Assembly (NCBI GenBank): GCA_035524315.1
Contig: DATKPD010000063.1
Span: forward strand, 88,211-152,210
Direction of reading: 5' to 3'
DNA: 64,000 nt
From: BOG-938 sp035524315
GTDB lineage: Bacteria > Pseudomonadota > Alphaproteobacteria > Caulobacterales > Caulobacteraceae
The position numbers and the translations under genes are program-made. The notes beneath the pieces are model-generated. The model made no database searches. It saw only the letters and a program-made list of their open reading frames with translations, and was not told the DNA's origin. Position 1 is the stretch's first letter. Each line of letters begins with the position of its first letter. This document shows positions 48,274 to 55,808 of the stretch, in pieces.

Positions 48274-48288
48274 GTTCTTAATTTGTTC
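48274..48288 (+). promoter_or_regulatory. LexA (SOS) box, GTTC-N7-GTTC
   Basis: GTTCTTAATTTGTTC is an exact match to the direct-repeat LexA operator of alphaproteobacteria, with an AT-rich spacer as in known sites. It overlaps a possible promoter (TTGTTC, 17 bp, TTAAGG at 48295) that would start transcription about 25 nt before the lipoprotein ATG at 48332. It lies between that gene and the divergent coaBC. LexA repression of the lipoprotein gene is therefore likely. Confidence 0.72.
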
Positions 48289-48331
48289 CCGCTGTTAAGG
48301 GCGGTCAGAACGGCCGCGGGTGGAGGAACTC

Positions 48332-49015
48332 ATGATCTCGTTGTTGCGAGCCGCCGGGGCGCGGCGTTTGGGGTTCGGCGTGCTGGCCATGGCCTCGGTG
48401 GCCTTGTGCGGATGCGATGGGGCCCCCTCGGCCGATCCGGCGCGCAATCATTCGGCCGATGCGCTGGGTCCGACGGGCCAGGGCGGCATGGCGCAGGCGG
48501 CGCTGGGGCAAGGCGCGAGCGCGGCCGGCGGCGCCAGTTTGCGATCGGCCGCCTATGAGGGCGGGGCGCGCGCCTCGTCGAGCGGCGAGTCGCGCAGCGC
48601 GGCGTCGCCGACCATCGATCTGGACGCGTCGGCGCCGCGTTATCACGGCAAGCCGATCTGGGCCGCGAACCGTAATTATTCCAGCCAGGACAACGCCGAC
48701 TACCAGTTCAAGAAGAACGGCGCGGACCTGGGCGCCGCCAGCGAGGACGACTTCATCGCCAAGGCCCACGCCTTCGTCGATCATCCGCCGTCGGGCGCCG
48801 AGACGCTCAAGCGCGCCAATGGCGACACCCTGATCTACGACGCCAAGGACAATCTGTTCGCCGTGGTCGCCCAGGACGGAGCGCCGCGCACCCTGTTCAA
48901 GCCGCGCGACGGCGCAGCCTACTGGACCCAGCAGAAGGCCGAGCTGGACAAGCCCTACACCAGCTACCGAAGCGCCTCGCGCAAGACGGCGGGTGGTTCG
49001 GACGACAACGGATAG
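48332..49015 (+). CDS. SOS-associated lipoprotein with a toxin-like C-terminal domain
   Basis: 227 aa from the ATG at 48332 (GGAGG 6 nt before). A signal peptide ends in LCGC with the likely lipidated Cys28 and Asp at +2, an inner-membrane retention signal in enteric bacteria. Residues 29-100 are Ala/Gly/Ser-rich and look unstructured. Residues about 118-205 (NADYQFKKNGADLG, FIAKAHAFVDHPP, KRANGDTLIYDAKDNLFAVV, QDGAPRTLFKPRDG..YW) resemble, from memory, the C-terminal domain of many polymorphic, contact-dependent and MuF-type toxins, thought to be nucleases of the BECR/RelE-like fold. A LexA box lies 44 bp upstream. Function unproven; the next gene might be a partner. Confidence 0.65.
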   Translation: MISLLRAAGARRLGFGVLAMASVALCGCDGAPSADPARNHSADALGPTGQGGMAQAALGQGASAAGGASLRSAAYEGGARASSSGESRSAASPTIDLDASAPRYHGKPIWAANRNYSSQDNADYQFKKNGADLGAASEDDFIAKAHAFVDHPPSGAETLKRANGDTLIYDAKDNLFAVVAQDGAPRTLFKPRDGAAYWTQQKAELDKPYTSYRSASRKTAGGSDDNG

Positions 49016-49024
49016 GCGGCGAGG

Positions 49025-49417
49025 ATGCGCAAGATGGCTTTGGCGGCGCTGCTGGGCGCCGTGCTGGGCAGCGGCGGATGGACCGCCGCCAGGGCCCAGG
49101 TCCATTACACCTGCGATGACACCGTCGGGACGATCACGACCTGCCGGGATTCCCATGGCGGCCTCTACACGATCACCCGCGACGCCGTCGGCGAGACGGT
49201 GACCGACAGCCATGGGCGCATGTCGCGCATCCTGCCCGACGCCATCGGCGGGATGACGATCCAAAATTCAGACGGCTCGCAAAGGCGCATTCGTCCGAAC
49301 GGGCTTGGGCCCGACGCCCTGGGCGAAACCACCTACGAGGACGATCAGGGCCGTCAGACGCGCTGCCGCCCCTCGCCGATCCCCATGGCGGGTCAGACGG
49401 ACGTCGACTGCCAGTAG
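49025..49417 (+). CDS. Small exported protein with internal repeats
   Basis: 130 aa. A signal peptide ends near ARAQ-VH. The mature part has about three copies of a 20-24-residue unit ending in D-A-x-G-x-T/M (RDAVGETVTDSHG, PDAIGGMTIQNSDG, PDALGETTYEDDQG), and four cysteines (HYTCDD, TTCRDS, TRCRPS and the last but one residue). It begins 9 bp after the toxin-like lipoprotein gene on the same strand and is probably co-transcribed. I do not recognise the family. An in-frame ATG at 49034 has better ribosome-site spacing. Confidence 0.7.
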   Translation: MRKMALAALLGAVLGSGGWTAARAQVHYTCDDTVGTITTCRDSHGGLYTITRDAVGETVTDSHGRMSRILPDAIGGMTIQNSDGSQRRIRPNGLGPDALGETTYEDDQGRQTRCRPSPIPMAGQTDVDCQ

Positions 49418-49433
49418 GCGAGGCGCCGGCGTC

Positions 49434-50951
49434 TCAGGCGTGGCGCACAAGGGCCGCCGCCGCGGCGGCGAGGCCGGCCAGGGCTACGCCCAGGGCGAAC
49501 CAGGCCACGCCTGACCCGCGTCGGGGCGGCTGGGCGACAGGCGCGGGGGTCGTCGGCGGAATTTCCAGCCGGTGGACCAGGGTCTCCAGGAGGTCGAAGC
49601 CCTCTTCGGCCAGGCGCTTGACGCGGTTGGCGGGCGACAGCTCGCGCGTGATCCAGCGGCGCACCACCGGATCGGCGGCGGCCCAGATGTCGTGGGCGGG
49701 ATCAATGCGGCGCGCCACCCCCTCGACCGTGACCATGGTCTTCTGCAGCAGCACCAGTTCCGGGCGCAGGCGCATATCGAACAGGGCGGTGATCTCGAAC
49801 AGCTGGGTCAACACCCGGCCCATCGACACTTCCGCGGCGGCGTGGCCGAAGATGGGCTCGCCCACGGCCCGGATCGCCTGAGCGAAGGCCTCGACCGAGT
49901 GATGTTCGGGCACATAGCCCGCGCGGAAATGCACGCGGGCCACGCGCAGGTAGTCGCGGTCGAGGAAGCCCCACAGGATTTCCGCCAGATAACGCCGCTC
50001 GGCGTGCCCGAGCCGCCCGAGGATGCCGAAATCCACCGCCACCAGCTTGTCGGGGGCGGCGACGAACAGGTTGCCCTCGTGCAGGTCGGCGTGGAAAACG
50101 CCGTGGTCCAGGGCCTGGGCCAGGAAGGCGCGGGTCAGCTGCACCGCCAGTGCGGGACGATCCAGGCCCTCCAGCGTCAGGGCGCCGGGCCCGGATAGGG
50201 CCACGCCCTCGGCCCAGGCCAAGGTCAGCACACGCTTGGCCACGCCGTCCCACACCACCTCGGGCGCGCGCATATAGGGATCGCGCGCCATCACCTCGCC
50301 CAGCTCGCTGGCGCCCGCCGCTTCCAGGCGCAGGTCCAGCTCCAATTCCAGTGAGCGGGCCACGGTCAAGGCCAGGGCGCGCGGCTCCAGCCGCTGGGCG
50401 GCCGGCCCCAGCCGTTCGGCCAGGCGCGCGGCCAGGCGCATGGCGGCGATGTCGGCGCGCACCCGCGCCTCCACCCCCGGCCGCAGCACCTTTACCGCCA
50501 CCTTGCGGCCGTCCTTGAGCCGGGCCGGATGGGCCTGGGCCAGGGAGGCGGCGGCGATGGCCGGGCCGAATTCGCTAAACAGATCGGTCAGCGGCCGCCC
50601 GAGCGCGCGCGCGACCTCGGCCTCGGCCTGAGCCAGGGGGAAGGGCTCGATCTGGTCCTTGAGCCGCGCGAGGTCCTCGGCGAATTCCTCACCGAAGATG
50701 TCCGCGCGGGTCGACAGCAGCTGGCCGAGCTTGATCGCCGCCGGGCCGAGATGTTCGAGGGCGCCGGCCAGTCGCTGGCCCGGCCGTCCCGCGCGCGCCT
50801 TCCCGCCGCGCAACAGGCGCAGGGTCCGCGCGGCGAGGCGCGCAGTGGGGGGTAGATAGGGATCCAGCGGCGCGGGCAGCAGCGCGTCGGCCCGCACCAG
50901 GACCCACGCCGCGCCCATCAGGCGCCCGAACGACGACCACTCTCCCGCCAA
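49434..50951 (-). CDS. ubiB: UbiB-family atypical kinase/ATPase for ubiquinone synthesis
   Basis: 505 aa. The family KxGQ motif is in AAIKLGQLLSTRAD, followed by the Ala-rich loop IAAASLAQAHPARLKDG, GRKVAVKVLRPGV, the catalytic VFHADLHEGNLFV and VDFGILG. A Pro-rich linker and one C-terminal membrane helix (VAWFALGVALAGLAAAAAAL) anchor it to the inner membrane. UbiB supports ubiquinone production, probably by extracting lipid intermediates. The start seems to be TTG at 50949-50951, 3 nt after the ubiE stop, so it is coupled to ubiE. Confidence 0.92.
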   Translation of the reverse strand: MAGEWSSFGRLMGAAWVLVRADALLPAPLDPYLPPTARLAARTLRLLRGGKARAGRPGQRLAGALEHLGPAAIKLGQLLSTRADIFGEEFAEDLARLKDQIEPFPLAQAEAEVARALGRPLTDLFSEFGPAIAAASLAQAHPARLKDGRKVAVKVLRPGVEARVRADIAAMRLAARLAERLGPAAQRLEPRALALTVARSLELELDLRLEAAGASELGEVMARDPYMRAPEVVWDGVAKRVLTLAWAEGVALSGPGALTLEGLDRPALAVQLTRAFLAQALDHGVFHADLHEGNLFVAAPDKLVAVDFGILGRLGHAERRYLAEILWGFLDRDYLRVARVHFRAGYVPEHHSVEAFAQAIRAVGEPIFGHAAAEVSMGRVLTQLFEITALFDMRLRPELVLLQKTMVTVEGVARRIDPAHDIWAAADPVVRRWITRELSPANRVKRLAEEGFDLLETLVHRLEIPPTTPAPVAQPPRRGSGVAWFALGVALAGLAAAAAALVRHA

Positions 50952-50954
50952 GGG

Positions 50955-51728
50955 CTAAACCGCCCGGCCGTGGTGCAGAGCCGCCACCCCGCCGGTGAAA
51001 TTGGTCCAGCCCGCGCGGGCGAAGCCGGCCTTGGTCATCATGGCGGCCAGCTCGGCCTGGGGCGGGAACCGGCGAATGCTCTCGACCAGGTACTGATAGG
51101 CCGCGCGGTCCCCCGCCACCCGATGGCCGATCTCGGGAATGACTTTGAAGCTGTAGGCGTCGTAGAGCCCGGCCAGCAGCTCGGTGACCGGACGGGAGAA
51201 CTCCAGGCACAGAAACCGGCCGCCCGGCCGCAGCACGCGCCGCGCCTCGAACAGCGCCGCCTGCACGTCGGTGACGTTGCGCAGGCCGAAGGAGATCACA
51301 TAGGCGTCGGCGCTTTCGTCGGGTACGGGCAAGCGCTGGGCGTCGCCCACGGCCCAGGCGATCTCGGCCTCGCCGCCCTTGCGCCGGCCGGCCGCGACCA
51401 TCTCGGCGTTATAGTCGATCACGAACACCTGGGCCGCTTCTCCGCCGCGCCGCTGGCGCGCCTTGCGGGCGAGGCTGGCGAAACGCCGCGCCATGTCGCC
51501 GGTGCCGCCGGCCACGTCGAGGATGGTCTCGCCCGGCTGGGGATTGAGCCGCGCGGAGGTCATGTCCTTCCAGAGCCGGTGCACGCCGCCGGACATCAGG
51601 TCGTTCATCAGGTCGTAGCGCGAAGCCACCTTGTCGAACACGCCGCGCACCAAGCCGGCCTTGACCGAGGCGTCGACCTCCTGAAACCCGAAGGTGGCCT
51701 TGTCCAACGATGACGGGGGGCCGTTCAT
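50955..51728 (-). CDS. ubiE: Ubiquinone/menaquinone C-methyltransferase
   Basis: 257 aa. Class I SAM methyltransferase: FDKVASRYDLMNDLMSGGVHRLWKD at the front, then motif I ETILDVAGGTGDMARRF, SFGLRNVTD and RVLRPGGRFLCLEFSRP. These are UbiE signatures. It methylates the polyprenyl benzoquinol ring. The pair ubiE-ubiB is typical of alphaproteobacteria; mutM lies divergent upstream, as in Caulobacter. The C-terminus ends FTGGVAALHHGRAV. Confidence 0.95.
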   Translation of the reverse strand: MNGPPSSLDKATFGFQEVDASVKAGLVRGVFDKVASRYDLMNDLMSGGVHRLWKDMTSARLNPQPGETILDVAGGTGDMARRFASLARKARQRRGGEAAQVFVIDYNAEMVAAGRRKGGEAEIAWAVGDAQRLPVPDESADAYVISFGLRNVTDVQAALFEARRVLRPGGRFLCLEFSRPVTELLAGLYDAYSFKVIPEIGHRVAGDRAAYQYLVESIRRFPPQAELAAMMTKAGFARAGWTNFTGGVAALHHGRAV

Positions 51729-51827
51729 GCCCTGATCCTCTCAATGCGCCTGAGCCTGTGCGGTTTGGCGCAAATCGGCGCGTTAGGCCAGCATTGACGC
51801 GCGGCGGCGGCCCTATAAGGAAGGCGC

Positions 51828-52703
51828 ATGCCCGAATTGCCCGAGGTCGAGACCGTCCGTACGGGTCTGGCGCCCACGCTCGACGGCGCCCGCCTGGAGC
51901 GCATCGAAGCCCGCCGTCCCGACCTGCGCTTTCCCCTGCCGCCGGATTTCGCGCACCGCCTGACCGGCGCGCGGGTCCTGAGCCTTCAGCGGCGCGCGAA
52001 ATATCTGCTGGCGCCCCTCGACAGCGGCGAGACGCTAATCATGCACCTGGGCATGACAGGCCGGTTCGAGATCGAGCGGGGCGAGGGGTCCGGCGAGATC
52101 GGCGGCGCGCCCGGCGCGTTCCACTATCCCGCGCCGGTGGGCGGCAAGCACGCCCATGTGGTGCTTGAGACCGACGCGGGCGCCCGGGTGATCTATTCGG
52201 ACGCGCGCCGCTTCGGCTTCATGGACCTTGTCCGCAGCGACGCCCTGTCGGCTTATCCCGCGTTCGCGGCCATGGGCCCCGAGCCGCTAGGGCCGGACTT
52301 CACCGCCGAGGCCCTGGTCCAGGCCCTGGCCGGCCGGCGCCAGGCGATCAAGCTGCTGCTGCTCGATCAGCGCGTCGTTGCGGGGCTGGGCAATATCTAT
52401 GTGTGCGAGGCCCTGCACCGCGCCCGCCTCTCGCCGTTCACGCCCGGCGGCGAGGCGCCCCTCAAGCGCTTGAAGCCCCTGGTCGCGGCGATCAAGGCGG
52501 TGCTGGAGGAGGCGATCGCGGCGGGCGGGTCGACCCTGCGCGACTATGTGGCGGCCGATGGTTCGCTCGGCTACTTCCAGCACAGCTTCCGCTGCTACGG
52601 CCGCGAGGATCAGCCGTGCCTGCGGGACGGGTGCGCGGGCGCCATCGCCCGCGCCGCCCAAGGCGGCCGCTCGACCTTCCATTGCACCGTGTGCCAGGTC
52701 TAG
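51828..52703 (+). CDS. mutM: Formamidopyrimidine-DNA glycosylase
   Basis: 291 aa. After Met the N-terminus PELPEVETVR supplies the catalytic Pro and Glu. YSDARRFGFMDL, GLGNIYVCEALHRARLSP (helix-two-turn-helix) and a C-terminal zinc finger follow. The finger is C-x4-C-x16-C-x2-C (PCLRDGC ... HCTVC) rather than the textbook C-x2-C start. It excises 8-oxoguanine and opened purines. AAGGAAG lies before the ATG. Divergent from ubiE; the TraB-like gene starts 2 nt after its stop. Confidence 0.96.
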   Translation: MPELPEVETVRTGLAPTLDGARLERIEARRPDLRFPLPPDFAHRLTGARVLSLQRRAKYLLAPLDSGETLIMHLGMTGRFEIERGEGSGEIGGAPGAFHYPAPVGGKHAHVVLETDAGARVIYSDARRFGFMDLVRSDALSAYPAFAAMGPEPLGPDFTAEALVQALAGRRQAIKLLLLDQRVVAGLGNIYVCEALHRARLSPFTPGGEAPLKRLKPLVAAIKAVLEEAIAAGGSTLRDYVAADGSLGYFQHSFRCYGREDQPCLRDGCAGAIARAAQGGRSTFHCTVCQV

Positions 52704-52705
52704 CC

Positions 52706-53569
52706 ATGCGAGTCCTGCTCCTCGCCCTGCTGTCGATCTTGGCCCTGGCGAGCCCCGCTTTGGCCGCGCCCTCGATATGGGTGGTGCACGCGCCGGGCTG
52801 CACCCTCACCCTGTTCGGGTCGATCCACGTGCTGCCCAAGGGCTTGGACTGGCGTCCGCCCGCGCTCGACGCCGCGCTCAGCCAGGCCGACGAACTGTGG
52901 TTCGAAATCCCGCTCGGCGAAGGGTCCGAGCAGCAGGCCGCCGCTGCGGCCCTGGCGCGCGGCGCCTTGCCGGAGGGCCAGCGTCTGCTGGACCTATTGC
53001 CGGCGGACGAGGGTCGGCGCCTGGCCGCCTTCGCCAAGGCCAACACCCTGTCGATGGACCGGCTGGACCGGATGCAGCCGTGGTTCGCCGACATGGTGGT
53101 GTCGTCGGTCGCCTACACGCGGTTGGGCGCCAGCGACGGGGCGGGGGTCGAGCAGACCCTGGCCAACGCCGCGCCCCAGGCCGCGCGCCGGGCGTTCGAG
53201 ACAGCCGAGCAGCAAATCGCCCTACTGGCCGATGCGCCCGCGGCGGTGCAGGTCCAATCGCTGGACTCAAGCCTCAAGGAGGCCGCTCAGGACCCCGACG
53301 AGTACAAAAACCTCGTCTCCGCCTGGCTCCGGGGCGACGGTCGCACGATCTATCGCCACGACGTGCTGGGTTTGAAGCGCGACACGCCCGCGCTGTTCGG
53401 GCCGCTGATCGAGGCCCGCAACGCTGCCTGGACCCGGACCCTGGCCGAGCGCCTGAAGCGCCCGGGCCATGTGGTCGTGGTGGTGGGCGCGGGCCACCTG
53501 CTGGGGCCCGGCGGCGTTCCCGCCCGGCTGCGCGCCTTAGGCTATCAGGTCGACGGGCCAAAGGACTGA
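52706..53569 (+). CDS. TraB/GumN-family protein
   Basis: 287 aa from the ATG at 52706, with a Sec signal peptide (cut near ALA-APS). The TraB/GumN hallmarks are present: TLFGSIHVLPKGLDW near the N-terminus (the GxxH motif) and VVVVGAGHLLGPGGVPARLRALGY at the C-terminus. The family is related to Tiki metalloproteases and may bind metal; bacterial roles are unclear. The frame is open upstream inside mutM, but the ATG directly after the mutM stop gives a normal signal peptide. Probably co-transcribed with mutM. Confidence 0.88.
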   Translation: MRVLLLALLSILALASPALAAPSIWVVHAPGCTLTLFGSIHVLPKGLDWRPPALDAALSQADELWFEIPLGEGSEQQAAAAALARGALPEGQRLLDLLPADEGRRLAAFAKANTLSMDRLDRMQPWFADMVVSSVAYTRLGASDGAGVEQTLANAAPQAARRAFETAEQQIALLADAPAAVQVQSLDSSLKEAAQDPDEYKNLVSAWLRGDGRTIYRHDVLGLKRDTPALFGPLIEARNAAWTRTLAERLKRPGHVVVVVGAGHLLGPGGVPARLRALGYQVDGPKD

Positions 53570-53576
53570 AACGACG

Positions 53577-54107
53577 CTAGAAGCTACGCTCGCCGTTGGA
53601 CATCAGCACGGGGCGCGAGGCGCCCACATCCGGCTCATGATGGGTGACGTTGGACTTGGCGATCTCCCAGAAGAAGCGGATCGGGTTGGTCTCCGACAGC
53701 CACACCTGGGCGTCGCGGGCCGTGAACCTGAGCAAGGTCAGCAGGGGATCATCCTTGCCGGCCGGATACCAGGCCGCGACGATCGGGTTCCAGTACTTCT
53801 GGATGCGCTCGCCGTCGCGATGCTGCTCCAATGCGCCGCCGATGCAGGCGTGGAACGCCTGGTCCTTGGACTGGACGATGAACATGGCGGGCGCGCCGCC
53901 GATGCAGCCCTTGGCCAGTTGGGTGTCGGAGCGGGTGAAGAACCAGATGTCGGCCGTTTCGGGCTCGCAAAACGCCGCCATGGGCTGAAAGTGATCGCTC
54001 GAGCCGGTCAGGCCCAGCATGCCGTAGCGCACCTTGTGGATCTCATGCCACAGCCGTTCCAGGTCGTGCTCAGGGGCGTCCTTGGGCGTATGCGGTTCGC
54101 TGCTCAT
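53577..54107 (-). CDS. Pyridoxamine 5'-phosphate oxidase-like general stress protein
   Basis: 176 aa from the ATG at 54105-54107 (GGAGG 5 nt upstream). Split-barrel FMN-binding fold: the sections MAAFCEPETADIWFFTRSDTQLAK, KDQAFHACIGGALEQHRDGERIQKYWNPIVAAWYPAGKDDPLL and the C-terminal WEIAKSNVTH match the general-stress-protein-26 branch of the family. Members bind FMN or related cofactors; the physiological reaction is not established. Convergent with the TraB-like gene and divergent from the enoyl-CoA hydratase. Confidence 0.85.
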   Translation of the reverse strand: MSSEPHTPKDAPEHDLERLWHEIHKVRYGMLGLTGSSDHFQPMAAFCEPETADIWFFTRSDTQLAKGCIGGAPAMFIVQSKDQAFHACIGGALEQHRDGERIQKYWNPIVAAWYPAGKDDPLLTLLRFTARDAQVWLSETNPIRFFWEIAKSNVTHHEPDVGASRPVLMSNGERSF

Positions 54108-54205
54108 CGTGGCCTCCATGGATGATGCACAACAAACCCGGGCGGTTTGCTATGGGTTCCTGCGCCGATGGCCGGCTGTCATGATCGTGAAAACGGAGTG
54201 TTCCC

Positions 54206-54982
54206 GTGGCCTATGAAACCCTGATTGTCGAACCGCATCCCGGCGCGGTGGTCATCCGCCTCAACCGGCCGGGCGCGCTGAACGCGCTGAACAACGCTCT
54301 GATGGACGAGCTGAGCGCGGCGCTCGACCAGGCGGAGGCCGATCCCGAGGTGCGCGCCATCGTTCTTACCGGATCGGACAAGGCCTTCGCCGCCGGCGCC
54401 GACATCAAGGAGATGGCCGACAAGACCTACGCCCAGGCCGTGGCCGAGGATTTCATCACCCGCAACTGGGAGCGGGCCGCGCGCTGTCGCAAGCCGCTGG
54501 TCGCGGCGGTGGCCGGCTATGCGCTGGGCGGCGGATGCGAGCTGGCCATGATGTGCGACATCGTGATCGCCGCCGACAACGCCAAGTTCGGCCAGCCCGA
54601 GATCACCATCGGCGTGGTGCCCGGCGCCGGCGGCAGCCAGAGGCTGACGCGCGCGGTGGGCAAGGCCAAGGCGATGGACATGGTCCTGACCGGGCGCACC
54701 ATCGACGCCGCGGAAGCCGAGCGGTGCGGCCTGGTCAGCCGGATCGCGCCCCTGCCGACGCTGATGGACGAGGCCCTGGCCGTGGCGGCCAAGCTGGCGG
54801 CCCTGCCGCCGGTGGCGCTGATGGCGGCCAAGGCCCTGGTCCTCGCCGCCTTCGAGACGCCCCTGGCCCAGGGGATCAAGGAGGAGCGGCAGGTGTTCCA
54901 CGCCATGTTCGCCCTGGATGATCAGAAAGAGGGCATGTCCGCCTTCCTCGAAAAGCGCAAGCCGGCGTTCAAGGGCCGCTAA
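54206..54982 (+). CDS. Enoyl-CoA hydratase
   Basis: 258 aa crotonase. AFAAGADIKEMA forms the oxyanion hole and CoA pocket. AGYALGGGCELAMMCD holds the first catalytic Glu, and FGQPEITIGVVPGAGGSQRL the second, so both acid residues of hydratases are present. It hydrates trans-2-enoyl-CoA in fatty-acid or related degradation. The start is GTG (54206). The gene precedes rpsT as in Caulobacter, a conserved neighbour pair rather than a functional link. Confidence 0.92.
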   Translation: MAYETLIVEPHPGAVVIRLNRPGALNALNNALMDELSAALDQAEADPEVRAIVLTGSDKAFAAGADIKEMADKTYAQAVAEDFITRNWERAARCRKPLVAAVAGYALGGGCELAMMCDIVIAADNAKFGQPEITIGVVPGAGGSQRLTRAVGKAKAMDMVLTGRTIDAAEAERCGLVSRIAPLPTLMDEALAVAAKLAALPPVALMAAKALVLAAFETPLAQGIKEERQVFHAMFALDDQKEGMSAFLEKRKPAFKGR

Positions 54983-55018
54983 AGCCACACCGCCACAAAG
55001 GCCGGCCGGCGCCGCGCG

Positions 55019-55047
55019 TTGACGGCGGACCTGTGTTTCAGTATACC
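55019..55047 (+). promoter_or_regulatory. rpsT promoter
   Basis: TTGACG (55019-55024) and TATACC (55042-55047) are 17 bp apart, good matches to a housekeeping sigma promoter. Transcription would start near 55054, giving a leader of about 70 nt before rpsT that includes GGCG-rich possible stems. Confidence 0.65.
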
Positions 55048-55126
55048 CGCGCCTCCTGAAATCACGCGCCCTGCCGCCTGTCCGGCGAAACGGCGGCGCC
55101 GAACATTTATCAAAGGGTCGAAGACA

Positions 55127-55396
55127 ATGGCCAATAACCCCGGCGCCAAGAAGGCGATCCGCAAGATCGCCCGCCGCACCGAAGTGAACAAGGCGCGCCG
55201 CTCGCGCGTGCGCACCTTCGTGCGCAAGTTCGAGGAAGCCCTCTCCGGCGGCGATGCGAATGTCGCCCGCACGGCGTTCATCGACGCCCAGTCCGAGCTG
55301 ATGCGCGCTGTTTCCAAGGGCGTGGTGCACAAGAACACCGGCGCGCGCAAAGTGTCGCGCCTCGCGGCTCAGCTGAAAAAAGCGACCCTCGCCTAG
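55127..55396 (+). CDS. rpsT: 30S ribosomal protein S20
   Basis: 89 aa, normal S20 length. MANNPGAKKAIRKIARRTEVNKARRSRV is very basic as in S20, and the C-terminus KGVVHKNTGARKVSRLAAQLKK is diagnostic. It binds the 5' and 3' minor domains of 16S rRNA in the small subunit. AAGGG stands about 11 nt before the ATG. It has its own promoter and is followed by a strong terminator, then dnaA, the order seen in Caulobacterales. Confidence 0.97.
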   Translation: MANNPGAKKAIRKIARRTEVNKARRSRVRTFVRKFEEALSGGDANVARTAFIDAQSELMRAVSKGVVHKNTGARKVSRLAAQLKKATLA

Positions 55397-55455
55397 GGGT
55401 TGTTTCGGGGCGCGAAATTACACCCCGAAATACTGCAAATTGTTGAAATTTAAGG

Positions 55456-55485
55456 GCTGGCCGGAGCATCTTCGGCCAGCTTTTT
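55456..55485 (+). terminator. Rho-independent terminator of rpsT
   Basis: The 8-bp stem GCTGGCCG / CGGCCAGC (55456-55463 and 55473-55480) with a 9-nt loop is followed by TTTTT. It ends the rpsT transcript 60 bp after the stop codon and insulates dnaA. Confidence 0.9.
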
Positions 55486-55808
55486 CGTTATGCGGCAACG
55501 CTTCGCGCGGGCGGTCCGATGTCCGTCTACAGACGTCGCCGGGGCAGTTTTCCAAAGCTGCGAAGGTTGTTGGCGAGTCAACAAATTTATCCGCACGGCG
55601 CGGCGAGAATCCCCGTTGACGGTCCCGGCCCCGAGGCTACTCTGCGCTCGTAACTATCTTCCATCTTATCACTGACTAAACCAAGCGGCGGCGGCGGGCA
55701 CACCTGTGTCCGGCGAATAGAGAACTGTATTCATTGAATTTTATTGATGAGAGGCGAGCGCCCGGTCGGGGGGCGATCGACTTTTTGGGGTCGGGGAAAG
55801 CTAAAGAG
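55486..55808 (+). promoter_or_regulatory. dnaA control region: CcrM sites, DnaA-like box, promoter and long leader
   Basis: Elements in order: an inverted repeat TTGTTG/CAACAA (55566-55584) around GAGTC (55575-55579, a CcrM GANTC site); a DnaA-like box TTATCCGCA (55587-55595, one change from TTATCCACA); a second CcrM site GAATC (55607-55611); and a Caulobacter-type promoter TTGACGG (55616-55622), 13 bp, GCTAC (55636-55640). Transcription from near 55650 leaves a leader of about 160 nt before the dnaA ATG, similar to the long dnaA leader of C. crescentus. This suggests control by DNA methylation and DnaA itself. The remaining leader has no recognised motif. Confidence 0.6.

Noticed and set aside
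55397..55808. Replication origin beside dnaA
   Set aside because: Only one near-match DnaA box is present; no cluster of boxes or clear unwinding element. In Caulobacter the origin lies apart from dnaA.
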